Assembly (NCBI GenBank): GCA_021405325.1
Contig: QWII01000018.1
Span: 62,001-126,000, forward strand
DNA from: Caldilinea sp. CFX5
Lineage (GTDB): Bacteria > Chloroflexota > Anaerolineae > Caldilineales > Caldilineaceae
Direction of reading: 5' to 3'
DNA: 64,000 bases
The translations under genes were made by a program, and so were the position numbers. Numbering within the stretch: position 1 is the first letter of the stretch; every line of letters starts with the position of its first letter. Under the pieces are notes generated by a model. The model searched no databases. It saw nothing but the letters and a program-made list of their open reading frames with translations, and was not told the DNA's origin. Shown here one piece after another: positions 19,729 to 29,959 of this stretch.

Positions 19729-20730
19729 TCATGCCGAATAGGTCAAGAGTACCTTTCCTGTTAATCCTGCCGCCATCAACCGAAAGGCTTCCGCCGCCTG
19801 CGCCAGCGGAAAGCGATGGGTGATCAAGTTGCCGATGGGCAGCCCCTGGCGGTAGAGATCGAGCATGGCCGGGTATTCGCCAAAGTGATAGTACCAGGAG
19901 CCGACGGCGGTAATATCGCGCCGGATGAAATCCTCACTGGGCGACAGGGGGAGCGCCGGCTGTTCACCATTGAAAACCACTGTGCCGGCAATGCGCACGG
20001 CGGCAAAGCATTGTTTGGCTGTTTCCGGCCGTCCGGCGGCTTCGATGCAAAGATCGGCGCCTTTGCCGTCGGTCAGGGCACGGATGGCGGCGGGGAGATC
20101 ACTGACCGTGGTGGCGTTGATGACGGTTTGCGCCCCCAACTCCGCCGCCAGTTCCAGCCGGGTGGGTGAAACATCCACGGCAATCACCTGGCGCCCCCAA
20201 TAGCGTTGCATGAGCAGATTACCCAACCCAATCGGCCCGACGCCAAAGATGGCGACTGTTGCAATCGCCGGGTCGCGCACTTTCAACGAAGTGTGATAGG
20301 GCACGCCAAAGCCGTCGCCGGTGATCAAAACGCCAACGTCCCAATCGACATCGGCGGGCAGCGGGTGACAGGCGTTGGCGGCGATGACAAACTTTTCGGC
20401 GTGCATGTTGCCGTAAAATTTCCAGCGGGCGCACCAGGTGTACTGCCCCTGCGCACAGGCCGCACACTGTCCGCAACCGCTGATGGCGCTGACCCCGACC
20501 CGCTGCCCCACTTGCAGCGTCGTGACGCCTTCCCCCAGTTGCGCCACGACGCCGACGGCCTCATGGCCGCTGTTGCCCTCCGCTTTGCCGGCGCCGCGAT
20601 AAGTTTTCATCTCGCTGCCGCAGATGGCGGAGACGCGGGTGGCGATGACCACCTCGCCGGGGCCGGGTTGCGGATCGGGAAGTTCGACGAGGGCGATGGC
20701 GCCGGCGCCCTGCATTTGGACAGATTTCAT
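19729..20730 (-). CDS. Zinc-dependent alcohol dehydrogenase family protein (MDR)
   Basis: 333 residues. It should oxidise an alcohol or polyol with NAD(P). Catalytic zinc ligands are seen at C37 (AICGSE) and H56-E57 (SGHEAVG). The structural zinc site is C86, C89, C92, C100. A Rossmann motif GVGPIGLGN follows in the middle of the chain. It resembles threonine/sorbitol dehydrogenase-like members, but the substrate is not predictable. Upstream on its strand lies a nested palindrome rather than another gene, so it is probably monocistronic. Confidence 0.9.
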   Translation of the reverse strand: MKSVQMQGAGAIALVELPDPQPGPGEVVIATRVSAICGSEMKTYRGAGKAEGNSGHEAVGVVAQLGEGVTTLQVGQRVGVSAISGCGQCAACAQGQYTWCARWKFYGNMHAEKFVIAANACHPLPADVDWDVGVLITGDGFGVPYHTSLKVRDPAIATVAIFGVGPIGLGNLLMQRYWGRQVIAVDVSPTRLELAAELGAQTVINATTVSDLPAAIRALTDGKGADLCIEAAGRPETAKQCFAAVRIAGTVVFNGEQPALPLSPSEDFIRRDITAVGSWYYHFGEYPAMLDLYRQGLPIGNLITHRFPLAQAAEAFRLMAAGLTGKVLLTYSA

Positions 20731-20830
20731 GATGTTTCCTCTTTTGGATTATGGGTGGGGGGCGGCAAAGCGCGATAATCAATGAACGTATCCGGCGAAA
20801 CAACGGCGAATTGGGCTTGGGAGTAGGTTT

Positions 20831-20927
20831 CTAGGTTCTGTTGACATTTGTGACACCTACACCTGTCAGGTTTCCAAAACCTGACAGGTGTGCCACCGGT
20901 TGATTCCGAAATGTCAACAGAACCTAG
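20831..20927. repeat. Nested palindromes: 19-bp outer arms around a 15-bp hairpin
   Basis: Outer arms CTAGGTTCTGTTGACATTT (20831-20849) pair exactly with 20909-20927. Inside, ACACCTGTCAGGTTT (20859-20873) pairs exactly with 20877-20891 around the loop CCA. The inner hairpin and its flanks (CTAC before, GCCAC after) recur at 26525-26566 with a compensatory change. Apart from this palindrome, the 20731-20952 gap holds no gene. Confidence 0.9.
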
Positions 20928-20952
20928 TAGACACCCATTGTTTGCTCCTTTG

Positions 20953-23900
20953 TTACTCGCGCGTCACCAGTGGAAGATAGAGCCGTTCACCGGTCGCCGC
21001 TGGGACAATTTGCACCAACCCATCTTCGGCCTGGACGGGGATGCCGGCGCCGCCGGCGCTGCCTAGCGAAGGGATGACGCTCTGGTCAAAGGCGATGGTG
21101 GTCATGACCGGTGTTTGGCTATCAAGCTGATTGACGTGCAGGGTTATGGTTAGGATGACGCCATCATACCACGTAACCGGAGACGCCGCCAGTTCGGTAA
21201 AAAAGAGGTCGAGGGTGTCAGTGCGGGCGGTGACCGTAAGTAACGGACGGTTCATCAAGGGCGGCAGAGCAAACGCAACGCCATCGGGTAGGGCGTCGCC
21301 GTCACTGTCAGTCGGGTCAAAGTGCAGGCGGGTTGGGTCAACGCGCAGCCGAAAAGCGCCGGCGGTCACAGCGGCGCCATTGGTGGTCAAGGTGATAGGG
21401 ATCTGCACCGTTGCCCCGGCGACGGCCACGCGATCACTGGCAATGGTCAAACCAGCCGTTGCCGGCGCTGCGCCTTGCCGGCTGCCGCTACTGCACGGTT
21501 CAACGCCGGCAAAGACCATTAACACCGTACAACTCACATCGCCGGCATCGATCTGCGTGTCTTGGTTAGCGTCGCAGCCGGGAGCGCCGGGGTAGCTGCC
21601 GCCGGGGGCGTCTTGCCAGAAGTGGCCGTCATTGTCAAAAATTTCCTGGATACAGGCGCTGATGTCATTGGCGTCAACCATTTGATCGCCGTTGCCGTCG
21701 CCGGGGCGGGGCGGGAATGGCAACGTTGGGATGGCGGTTGGTTGGCGTGTTGGTGGTATGGTTGCGCTAGGAGCCGCCATCACCGTTGGCGTTGCGGTGA
21801 CCGTGGCGGTCGGCGTTGGCGTGACGGTTGCCGGCGGAATCACCGTTACTGGATAGGTCGAGCCGTTGACATAGCGCCACTGCCAGAAATCACCACAGAA
21901 ACTTTCGCCATAGGCAATCGCTTGCAAGGCGATAATGCCCGGTGTCACGGCGGTGAGCGTGTAGACGGTTTGGCTATCAAGCGGCGCCGTTACGGTAGCC
22001 GGCGAATCAAAGCGGAAGATGGGATCGCCCAACTGGCTCAAGGTTAGCTCATAGAGCGGATAGCTACAGCCGACACTCTGGTTGTCAACCGTGACCACCA
22101 CCTTCATGGTTTCGCCAACGTGGATGGTCGTCGGCGCGGCGACGTAAACACGCACATCAAAGCGCGCCGGTGTGGTTGGCAAAGTTGGGACGGTCGGTAG
22201 CGGCGTTGCCGTTGGTGTAGAGGTCGGCCACGGCGTCATTGTACGGGTTGGAACTTTGGTCGATGTGGGCGTTTGGGGGGGTGTAGCTGTTTGCGTGCTG
22301 GTGGCAGTTGCGGTCGGCGTCGCGGTTGGCGTGCGCGTTGGCCAGGGCGTGCGCGTCGGGGTGATCGTGGGTGTTGGGGTGGCCGTTGCCGTCGCCAGCA
22401 CTGGGATGACAGCTTCATACGCACCAATGTCACACAAGCTACTGCCATTATTATCACCGTCAAAAGGCCGCGCGACCCCTCGTTGATCAACAGGGAGACA
22501 GGCGTTGTCGTTACCGGCGTCAATGGCTGGGCTGCCGGGCAGCAGGGCGTGCGTGAAGGTGGCGCCGCCATAATCGACCAGCGGCCCCAAAAGCGGATCA
22601 CCGGTGAAGGTGGCGCCGCAACTGCCGTCTTCAATAAGGTTGTTGACCTTGATGGTAGGGCTGCCAGTGCAATCAGCGCCGCCTATCGTGTTGGCAATGA
22701 TAGTGTTGACCAGGTAAAAAGGCGCGTTGCCCTGGGCGACGGCGGGGGTCGAGTTGCCGGTAAAGGTGCTGTTGTAGAGCCAGAGCGCGGCCCCGGAAGC
22801 AATGCCGCCGCTCTCTGGATACTCACCACCATAGTAACCAGCCAGGTTGGCGCTAAAGGTGCTATTGGTGACGGTCAATGGCCCCATGCTGGCAATCGCG
22901 GCGCCATTGCCGCCGCCCAGACTATAAGCTGTATTATGAGAAAAGGTGGTGCGCTCGATCCGCATTGGCCCAAAGTTGGCAATGGCGCCTCCTTCGCCGC
23001 CCCCCCAGTCACCGGCGACATTGCGATCAAAGGTGCTGTCACGAATGGCGACCGCGCCAAAGTTGATGAGCGCGCCGCCATTGCCGCTGGTATCGTTGTT
23101 GAGAAAGGCGCTTTGCGTAACCGTTAGCGTACCGTGGTTGCGGATGGCGCCGCCGTTGCTTTCGCCTTTAAAGTTTAGCGCATAGTTATTGCGCAGCGTC
23201 ATCTGCTGCAAGGTGACGTCGCCGTAGTTGAGGATGCCGGCGCCAACACCGATGGCGCCGCCGGGGAAGGGTGGATCGCCGTAGATATATCCCTCGGCAA
23301 GCACCAACCCGGCCAGCGTCGCCGTGACCCCGCGGTTAACCTGCATGATCCGTACACGATAACCGCCGCTAATGACGAGGGGTGGCGCTAACAGGGAACC
23401 ATCAATGGTGACATTCTGCCGGAGCAGCAAGGTGTTGCTTAAAGCAATGGTTTGCCCGCGCAAGTGGGGCGCAAAAGTGATCACGCCACCAGGACAAAGG
23501 GCGGTCAGCGCCTGCCGCAAAGAACCGTCCCCGCTATCGGCATTGTTGGTGACAGTGATTGCCGGCGGACAGCCTGTACCCTGAATGGCAAAGGTAAAAG
23601 GATTAGGGGTTGTCACATTGCTGTTGACCGCCACCGTAGCCGTGCGCGTGCCGGTGATAGGTGGGGCAAAAGTAAGCTGAAAAGCGGTGGCGCCGCCCGG
23701 CGGCACAACCGGGGCCGGCGGCGCCACCAGTTGAAAATCAGCCGCATGTGCGCCGTTTAGCTCAACACGGAGATTGGCGAGGTCAGCGTCGCCTGAATTG
23801 CTGATGACAAAGGTGCCGATGATACTGCCCTGGGCAACAGGGTTGTAGCCAAAATCCGTATGGTTGGCAAGCGCCGGGGTTGTATCCCCCGGCGCAATCG

Positions 23901-25149
23901 ACCACTGGTTGCCTGCGACGCTAATGATTGGCCCCGGTGGCAGCGCTTCCGCTTCATACGCGCCCAGGTCACAACCGCCCTGTCGGGGGCGACTCACCCC
24001 CCGTTGATCGGTCGCCGGACAGGTGGCGGCATCGCCGGCATCGATAGCCGGGCTGCCGGGGAGCAAAGCTTGGGTGAGGATGGGGCGACCGTTGGCGGCG
24101 CCATTGTCCTGTAAGATACCCAGCCTGGCATCCCCGCGCAAGGTTGCTCTGCAACTGCCGTCTTCGACCAGATTATTGACGCTGGCCGTCAACCAACTCC
24201 AGCAGCTTAAACCGCCGCTTGTATTGACGATAAGGCTGTTGTATAGGGAAAAAGATTGCATATTATCAATCGTAGCGCTGGTGTTGTCGCTAAAGGTGCT
24301 GTTGTAGACCCAGCTTTGCCCCCAATTGGCAATGGCGCTGCCACTCGACTGCCGATCAGAATTCCCTTGTGTGACATTGGCGTGAAAGGTGCTATTGGTC
24401 ACGGTCATAACAGCACTGTTATAGATCGCGCCCCCCTGACCATTGTAATGGGCATAGGCAAGATTGTTAACAAAAGTGCTGTCGCGCACCACTAACCGCC
24501 CCTGGCTATGGTAAAGCGCACCGCCGCTGCCGCGCATGGCGGAATTGCCGTCAAAGGTGCTGCGCGTAATGGTGAGGTTGCCGCTGTTGCTAATTGCGCC
24601 GCCATAGGTATAGGTGTAATAACGCTCATCCTCCTCGCCGTCAATGCCGATGACATGATTGTTGCGAAAGGCGAGTTGGTGCAGGGTGACATTGCCATTC
24701 GTCAACAGCGCACCACCGGCCACGGCCGCTGTTGAGTCGCCACGGATTTGACCGTCAGCAATGATCAGGTCAGCCAGCCGGACCGTGGCGTTGTTGTCAA
24801 TTACCAACACCCGCACCTGATGGTTGCCGCTCAAGGTGACAGGCGTCGGCAGCGTTGAGCCGTCAAGCGTAAGCGCTTGCGCGATCACCAATGTTTCCCG
24901 CAAGAGAATTGTCTGCCCACTGAGGTTGGCGGCAAAGGTGATCGTATCGCCTGGGGCGGCGTCAGCAATGGCCTGACGCAGGGAGCCGGGGCCGTTGTCA
25001 TTGGGATTGACCACAACGATCGTTGCCGCATAGAGCCGTTCTGTTGTTAAGCAGCACAGGGCAACCCACAAGCCGAAGGCCAAGCAGCGCACGAACCACA
25101 GGCGTTGGCAACGCGTGGGAAAGTAAGGGACGGACAGGTGCGTACACAT
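20953..25149 (-). CDS. Secreted beta-helix protein with dockerin and cohesin-like domains
   Basis: 1398 residues from ATG 25149 (AGGAGG 9 nt upstream; the TTG at 25152 is less likely). Order: signal peptide; right-handed beta-helix with NSTF-type repeats (about 40-400); a choice-of-anchor D-like domain (about 415-525); a second beta-helix (about 530-905); a Pro/Thr-rich linker (about 915-990); a CARDB-like domain; a second linker; a dockerin type I pair (GDGNGDQMVDANDIS, CDANQDTQIDAGDVS near 1150-1200); and a cohesin-like beta-sandwich (about 1235-1380). It ends in RLYLPLVTRE, a possible C-terminal sorting or anchor signal. It probably acts at the cell surface in polysaccharide binding or adhesion. 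Confidence 0.85.
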   Translation of the reverse strand: MCTHLSVPYFPTRCQRLWFVRCLAFGLWVALCCLTTERLYAATIVVVNPNDNGPGSLRQAIADAAPGDTITFAANLSGQTILLRETLVIAQALTLDGSTLPTPVTLSGNHQVRVLVIDNNATVRLADLIIADGQIRGDSTAAVAGGALLTNGNVTLHQLAFRNNHVIGIDGEEDERYYTYTYGGAISNSGNLTITRSTFDGNSAMRGSGGALYHSQGRLVVRDSTFVNNLAYAHYNGQGGAIYNSAVMTVTNSTFHANVTQGNSDRQSSGSAIANWGQSWVYNSTFSDNTSATIDNMQSFSLYNSLIVNTSGGLSCWSWLTASVNNLVEDGSCRATLRGDARLGILQDNGAANGRPILTQALLPGSPAIDAGDAATCPATDQRGVSRPRQGGCDLGAYEAEALPPGPIISVAGNQWSIAPGDTTPALANHTDFGYNPVAQGSIIGTFVISNSGDADLANLRVELNGAHAADFQLVAPPAPVVPPGGATAFQLTFAPPITGTRTATVAVNSNVTTPNPFTFAIQGTGCPPAITVTNNADSGDGSLRQALTALCPGGVITFAPHLRGQTIALSNTLLLRQNVTIDGSLLAPPLVISGGYRVRIMQVNRGVTATLAGLVLAEGYIYGDPPFPGGAIGVGAGILNYGDVTLQQMTLRNNYALNFKGESNGGAIRNHGTLTVTQSAFLNNDTSGNGGALINFGAVAIRDSTFDRNVAGDWGGGEGGAIANFGPMRIERTTFSHNTAYSLGGGNGAAIASMGPLTVTNSTFSANLAGYYGGEYPESGGIASGAALWLYNSTFTGNSTPAVAQGNAPFYLVNTIIANTIGGADCTGSPTIKVNNLIEDGSCGATFTGDPLLGPLVDYGGATFTHALLPGSPAIDAGNDNACLPVDQRGVARPFDGDNNGSSLCDIGAYEAVIPVLATATATPTPTITPTRTPWPTRTPTATPTATATSTQTATPPQTPTSTKVPTRTMTPWPTSTPTATPLPTVPTLPTTPARFDVRVYVAAPTTIHVGETMKVVVTVDNQSVGCSYPLYELTLSQLGDPIFRFDSPATVTAPLDSQTVYTLTAVTPGIIALQAIAYGESFCGDFWQWRYVNGSTYPVTVIPPATVTPTPTATVTATPTVMAAPSATIPPTRQPTAIPTLPFPPRPGDGNGDQMVDANDISACIQEIFDNDGHFWQDAPGGSYPGAPGCDANQDTQIDAGDVSCTVLMVFAGVEPCSSGSRQGAAPATAGLTIASDRVAVAGATVQIPITLTTNGAAVTAGAFRLRVDPTRLHFDPTDSDGDALPDGVAFALPPLMNRPLLTVTARTDTLDLFFTELAASPVTWYDGVILTITLHVNQLDSQTPVMTTIAFDQSVIPSLGSAGGAGIPVQAEDGLVQIVPAATGERLYLPLVTRE

Positions 25150-25365
25150 CAATCATAACCTCCTGCCTGGCGGCAAATCCGCACTTGCTCTGATGGGCGG
25201 CGGTGTGTACAATCAATAGCTCTATTGTACGCTTCTCACACCGGTTATTCAACTTACATTTGTATTCTTGCCTGACAATCAAGTAAGACTTTTTGTGCAG
25301 ACAAAAATGCCAGGTTTGTGCTCAAGCAGCCTGTGCGCGGGGTAATTACGAAAAAGGAGGCTATC

Positions 25366-26475
25366 ATGAAAATTACAGCAGTTGAATGCTGGACGGTTGT
25401 TGTCCCAACCATTCCCGGTCGCGTTCACAGCCCTGAACTGGTGGCGGAGACGGGGTGGGATCAAGTACCAAAACAGATCATCCGTCTTGTCACGGACACG
25501 GAACTGCATGGGATTGGCGAAACACATCGTGGCGTTACACGGGAAGAGGTGCGCCAGGGCGCCGCTTTGCTGCTGGGGCGCAACCCAGAAACGATCATCC
25601 TGCAAGACATCTATGGCACACGGCGCGACGGCAGCGAAACCAACGCCGAAGTTGGCGTCAGCCCGGCCTACGACGCCTTTGAAATGGCGATGTTTGACCT
25701 GGTGGGGCGGATGTGGGGCGTTCCGGTTCATGCCTTGCTGGGCGGCGCTGTGCGCGATCGCGTGCGCGCCGACTACTGGATGGGCCAACAGACACCCGAA
25801 CATAGCAGGCGCAGTGTCGAGCGCGCTTTGTCACTGGGCTTTACCGGCGTCAAGATCAAATGCCGGCTGGAAGATCCAATGGTCGAACGCTTGCGGGCAA
25901 TTTTGGCGGTGGCCGGGCCTGACTTTAAGGTGACGGTCGATCCAAATGAGCGCTTTTACACCGCCGAACAGACCATTGATCTGGCTCATCAACTGGCGGC
26001 GCTCGGCAATGTGGAAGTCTTTGAAGACCCGATTCCCAAGCGTGATCTCGAAGGCTACATCCGTATCCACGAAGCGATCACCCTTCCGCTTGCCATGCAC
26101 CTGAGCGACGGCCCGTCGATCATCCGTGGGGTCAAAGCCGGGGTGCTGGATTGCGTCAACCTGAATGGTAGTTTGGTTGGCTTTCAACGCAATGCGACTG
26201 TGGCTGCGGCGGCCGGCTTGCGTTGCTGGCACGGCTCCGGCAATGACCTGGGCATCATTGAAACGGCCTACATCCACGCCGCGGCGGCCGCGCCTAACTG
26301 TACAATGGCCTCGGATTTTGTCGGCAGTTGGACGCGGGAAGATGATTTAATTGGCGAGCCGATTCCGTTTCACAAGGGCTACACGCCAACCCCAATGGCG
26401 CCGGGGCTGGGCTGTGAATTAGACATGACGGCATTGGCGCGCTATACCCAGCACTATGAACGCATTGCTCTGTAG
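25366..26475 (+). CDS. Mandelate racemase/muconate lactonizing enzyme family protein
   Basis: 369 residues from ATG 25366 (AAAAAGGAGG just upstream). This is an enolase-superfamily enzyme: a proton is abstracted next to a carboxylate and the enolate is held on Mg2+. An N-terminal capping domain precedes a TIM barrel with the KxK pair K163/K165 (GVKIKCRLED), metal ligands D192 (VDPNERF) and E220/D221 (FEDPI), D248 (HLSDGPS) and an H289-containing motif WHGSGND. The substrate is probably a sugar acid or similar, but the precise reaction is unknown. It lies alone between two minus-strand genes. Confidence 0.88.
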   Translation: MKITAVECWTVVVPTIPGRVHSPELVAETGWDQVPKQIIRLVTDTELHGIGETHRGVTREEVRQGAALLLGRNPETIILQDIYGTRRDGSETNAEVGVSPAYDAFEMAMFDLVGRMWGVPVHALLGGAVRDRVRADYWMGQQTPEHSRRSVERALSLGFTGVKIKCRLEDPMVERLRAILAVAGPDFKVTVDPNERFYTAEQTIDLAHQLAALGNVEVFEDPIPKRDLEGYIRIHEAITLPLAMHLSDGPSIIRGVKAGVLDCVNLNGSLVGFQRNATVAAAAGLRCWHGSGNDLGIIETAYIHAAAAAPNCTMASDFVGSWTREDDLIGEPIPFHKGYTPTPMAPGLGCELDMTALARYTQHYERIAL

Positions 26476-26528
26476 CGTGCGCTGGCATGAAGTGGTATAG
26501 GTGTTCAGCTAACCTTTCGGGACGCCCT

Positions 26529-26561
26529 ACACCTGACAGGTTTTGGAAACCTGTCAGGTGT
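26529..26561. repeat. 15-bp palindrome, second copy of the ACACCTG family
   Basis: ACACCTGACAGGTTT (26529-26543) pairs exactly with 26547-26561 around TGG. Compared with 20859-20891, the central T-A pair is replaced by A-T on both arms and the loop is inverted, while the outer flanks CCTAC and GCCAC keep the same order. Confidence 0.9.
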
Positions 26562-26603
26562 GCCACGGGTCTTTTTCTGGCCATCGATAGCTTATGCTTG
26601 CGG

Positions 26604-29600
26604 CTATGCGGTAAGCGCCTGCCATTGCTCCACGGCTACCCTGGCTTGGGCAATGGCCTGCGCTGTTGTCAGTTGCCGCCCCTGTTGCCAGCTCTGCTGT
26701 AACATCGCCGGCGCCAGTTGCTTTTGGATGCCGGTGCGAATGGTGTTGTAGAAGTCAACTTCGATGGGTGCGCGTGGATTTTCCAGGGTTTCGCGTAGCG
26801 CCTCGGCCGCACCGAGAAGTTGGGCGCCCTGCACTGGTTGGTGGCGTAGATTGAAAACGCCGGCCAGCCCTTCCAGTGTAAACGGGATCACATATTGGGC
26901 GCCGCCTTGGGGTGCTGCCTCCAGACTCTGGAGGAAGTAGCCGGCGGCGCAACCATCGTCGCCCTGGAGGAGCGCAAGAGCGCCGAGGTAGACGTGGGTC
27001 CACCCCAAGGCCATGCTGGCGCTCATCGCCTGCTGCATTGCCAATGCCTGGGGCAGCAACGCCGCGGCGCGTGCCAGATCGCCGGTGAAGAGCGCCAGAT
27101 GCCCCAACGCCGCCAGCGTCATCGACTCTACGATGGGGCGCTGATGGGCGCGTGTAACGCGCAAACATTCCTCGTATAGCTGCAAAGCGCGTTCCTGGTC
27201 ACGCCCGGCGTCCACGAGGATGCCGGCCAGCATATAACAGGCGGTGCTGAGCGCATCCGGGTTCTCAATCTGGCGCGCCAGGACCAGCGACTCTTCCAGA
27301 TAGGCAATGGCGCGTGCTAGATCCCCTTTACGTGCATAGAGCGTGGCGAGGGCATTGAGCGAGTTGACGCGTTGACGCCCCAAGTTTAGTTGTGCGCAGA
27401 GCTTCAAATTTTCGTCATGAAGGGCCAGCGCCCGCACGGGGTCGCCTTGCACGGTAGCTTGCAGCGCCGCGGCAGTCAACACGTCGGCCCGTAGCACGCT
27501 CTCCATGCCGGCGCTCTTGGTGAGAAGCTGTTCCAGCCACCAGCGTCCTTCGCTGAGCCAATCACGCCAGTACCAGAAGCGCGCCAAACGGTGGCCCAGC
27601 CGCATCGCCGCTTCCAGTTGATCCGTCCGGCTGAGATACCAGCGCAAGGTGGCCCGCAAGTTGTCCAACTCCCGTTCGATATCGGCCAGCCAGGTGGGCG
27701 CATGCATTTGCCACGGTTCGATCAGCGTCCAATAGTAGTCAGCGTGGGCCTGGGCGACTGCGTCGGCGGCGCCCCGCGCCTGTAACTGTTCAGCGGCAAA
27801 CTCGCGCATGGTCTCCAACAGCGTAAAACGGGTCTCGCCCTCATCCGTCGTCATCACCTGCACCAAACTCTTGTCGGTGAGCGCGGCCAGCACATCGAGG
27901 AGCGTAGACGGCTGGTCAGTGGGCGGTAATGTCGTTGCGTTTGGGTTGTGGCGCTGAAGTTGTGTGTTCAATCCTTCCAGCGCCGCGACCGTCCAACTGC
28001 CGACAAAGACGCTACAGCGTTCAAACCAGATCTGCTCCTCCACATCCAGCAGCCGATAGCTCCAATCAATGGTGGCGCGCAAGGTGCGTTGCCGTTCCGG
28101 CAGATCTTGTGAGCCGTGGGTGAGCAGCGCCAACCGTTTGTCCAACCGGCGCGCCAGATCGCGCGGGGCCAGCAGTTTGAGCCGCGCCGCAGCCAGTTCG
28201 AGCGCCAGCGGTAGACCATCCAGCCGCACACAAATGGCGGCGACATCGGCGGCATTCTCGGCGGTCAGTTGAAAGCGTGGATTGAGCGCTTGCGTACGCG
28301 CCAGCAACAACGCCACTGCCGGCACCGTTGCCAACGTTGCCAGCGGCGGCAGATGGGCGAGATCAGGCAAGGGCAGCGGCGGCACGGGCAAGGTGTGTTC
28401 GCCATGCAAGTTGAGCGCGGCGCGACTGGTGGCCAGAATACGCAACTTGGGCGCGGCGGCCAGCAAGGCGGAAATCGCCGGGCCGGCGGCTAACAAATGT
28501 TCACAATTGTCCAGCACGAGGAGACTCTCCTGGTCGCGCAGATAGTCGGCCAGCCCAGTGGCGCTGCTCTGGTTCAATCCGTAGGCGTGCGCAATCGCTT
28601 GCAGCACCAGTTCCGGGTCGCGCACGGGTGCCAGGGCGACAAAGGTGGCGCCATCGGTAACTTGCGCCGTCAGGGTCCAGGCCACTTGGAGCGCCAGCCG
28701 TGTCTTACCGCTGCCGCCCGGCCCGGTCAAGGTCAACAGACGAACGTCTGGCATTTGGAACAGTGCTTGAATCGCAGCCAGCTCTGCTTCCCGATCAATC
28801 AACGGCGTGGCCGGCGCCGGCAAGGCTGGCCGCTGTGGTCGCCCAGGCGCCGCTTGGTCTGTGGCGCCTGGTGACGGCTGGTCAACGGCGTTGGCAAGGG
28901 CGGTAGCCGTGAGTCGCCCCCCGTGTGGCCGCCCCAACGGTAGCTGCCCTTGCCGCACGGCTTCGTAGACCGCCCGCGTTTCGGGCAGCGGACTGACACC
29001 CAGTTCCCGTTCCAGCATAATGACACATTGCTCAAATTGCCGGAGCGCCGCCGTGCGGTCACCGGCTGTGGCGTAGAGGGTGATCAACTGGCGGTGCATC
29101 TCCTCCGCCAGCGGGTCAACGGCCAGGGCGCGTTGGGCGGCGGCAATCGCCTGGGCGTAAGCGCTCCGGGCGACATAGGCATCGACCAGCAGCGCCAGGG
29201 CATCCAGATAGCGCCGCTCCCAACTTTGGCGCTCCTGGCCGGCCCATGCCTCGAATTCGGCGCAGGCCGGCAGGGCAAAACCGTCGAGAAAGGGGCCGCG
29301 GTAGAGATCCACCGCCGTAGTCAGCGGCTCTACCATTCCGCCGCGGGTGGCTTGCGCGAGTGCTTCGGCAAAGACCACCGTGTCCGTTTGTAAGTGGTCA
29401 GGGTTGAGCAGAATGGCGTCACCCTGCGATAGCACCAGCTCCGGGCAAGGCAACGCCTGGCGCAGTTGGTTGAGCAGCACGGTCAGGTTGCGACGAGCGG
29501 CGCTATCGTCAATATCGGGCCAGAACAAAAAACAGAGTTGATCCCGCGCCACCGGACGGAGAGCCACGGCCAGCCGAAAAAAGAGCGCGCGCATCTGGCG

Positions 29601-29711
29601 GCGCGCCAGGGGGATGGCGGCGCCGGCGTTGATCAGTTGCGGCGGGCCAAAGAGCGTCGCTTGCAAGGAGGATTGTTTATGGATTTTGTCGGTTACAGCG
29701 TTCATCGCCAT
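26604..29711 (-). CDS. BTAD / STAND ATPase transcriptional regulator (AfsR-like)
   Basis: 1035 residues from ATG 29711 (AGAGGG just upstream; an upstream in-frame TTG at 29729 is less likely). The N-terminus has an OmpR-like/BTAD region (about 20-250: [16 protein letters not shown], then [25 protein letters not shown]), typical of SARP/AfsR activators. A P-loop ATPase follows (Walker A GPGGSGKT near 330; Walker [12 protein letters not shown] near 397), then a winged-helix and long TPR-like repeats. It probably integrates a signal through the TPR region and activates nearby genes. It resembles the regulator at 16178-18985 in its ATPase core but has a different DNA-binding head. Confidence 0.88.
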   Translation of the reverse strand: MAMNAVTDKIHKQSSLQATLFGPPQLINAGAAIPLARRQMRALFFRLAVALRPVARDQLCFLFWPDIDDSAARRNLTVLLNQLRQALPCPELVLSQGDAILLNPDHLQTDTVVFAEALAQATRGGMVEPLTTAVDLYRGPFLDGFALPACAEFEAWAGQERQSWERRYLDALALLVDAYVARSAYAQAIAAAQRALAVDPLAEEMHRQLITLYATAGDRTAALRQFEQCVIMLERELGVSPLPETRAVYEAVRQGQLPLGRPHGGRLTATALANAVDQPSPGATDQAAPGRPQRPALPAPATPLIDREAELAAIQALFQMPDVRLLTLTGPGGSGKTRLALQVAWTLTAQVTDGATFVALAPVRDPELVLQAIAHAYGLNQSSATGLADYLRDQESLLVLDNCEHLLAAGPAISALLAAAPKLRILATSRAALNLHGEHTLPVPPLPLPDLAHLPPLATLATVPAVALLLARTQALNPRFQLTAENAADVAAICVRLDGLPLALELAAARLKLLAPRDLARRLDKRLALLTHGSQDLPERQRTLRATIDWSYRLLDVEEQIWFERCSVFVGSWTVAALEGLNTQLQRHNPNATTLPPTDQPSTLLDVLAALTDKSLVQVMTTDEGETRFTLLETMREFAAEQLQARGAADAVAQAHADYYWTLIEPWQMHAPTWLADIERELDNLRATLRWYLSRTDQLEAAMRLGHRLARFWYWRDWLSEGRWWLEQLLTKSAGMESVLRADVLTAAALQATVQGDPVRALALHDENLKLCAQLNLGRQRVNSLNALATLYARKGDLARAIAYLEESLVLARQIENPDALSTACYMLAGILVDAGRDQERALQLYEECLRVTRAHQRPIVESMTLAALGHLALFTGDLARAAALLPQALAMQQAMSASMALGWTHVYLGALALLQGDDGCAAGYFLQSLEAAPQGGAQYVIPFTLEGLAGVFNLRHQPVQGAQLLGAAEALRETLENPRAPIEVDFYNTIRTGIQKQLAPAMLQQSWQQGRQLTTAQAIAQARVAVEQWQALTA

Positions 29712-29959
29712 TTTTCCCTCTTTCGCCAACGGCCTAAGCGGTTAGCATGAACTTAGCCGATTGCTCAGACCTTTTGCATTAGCTAAAGTAAGCGGTGCGG
29801 GTTGGTTTTTGCCGCCGATAGCCGGTTGGCTACCCCTAACCCTTGACAGAGTTGCATTTACTGGTAATACTGATTATCTTAGCAACCGTACCGTTTGCGG
29901 AGCGTCTTTTTTGCGTTTGTTGGGGAAATTGGCAGTTCACTAGATGCGTATGGGTTGCC

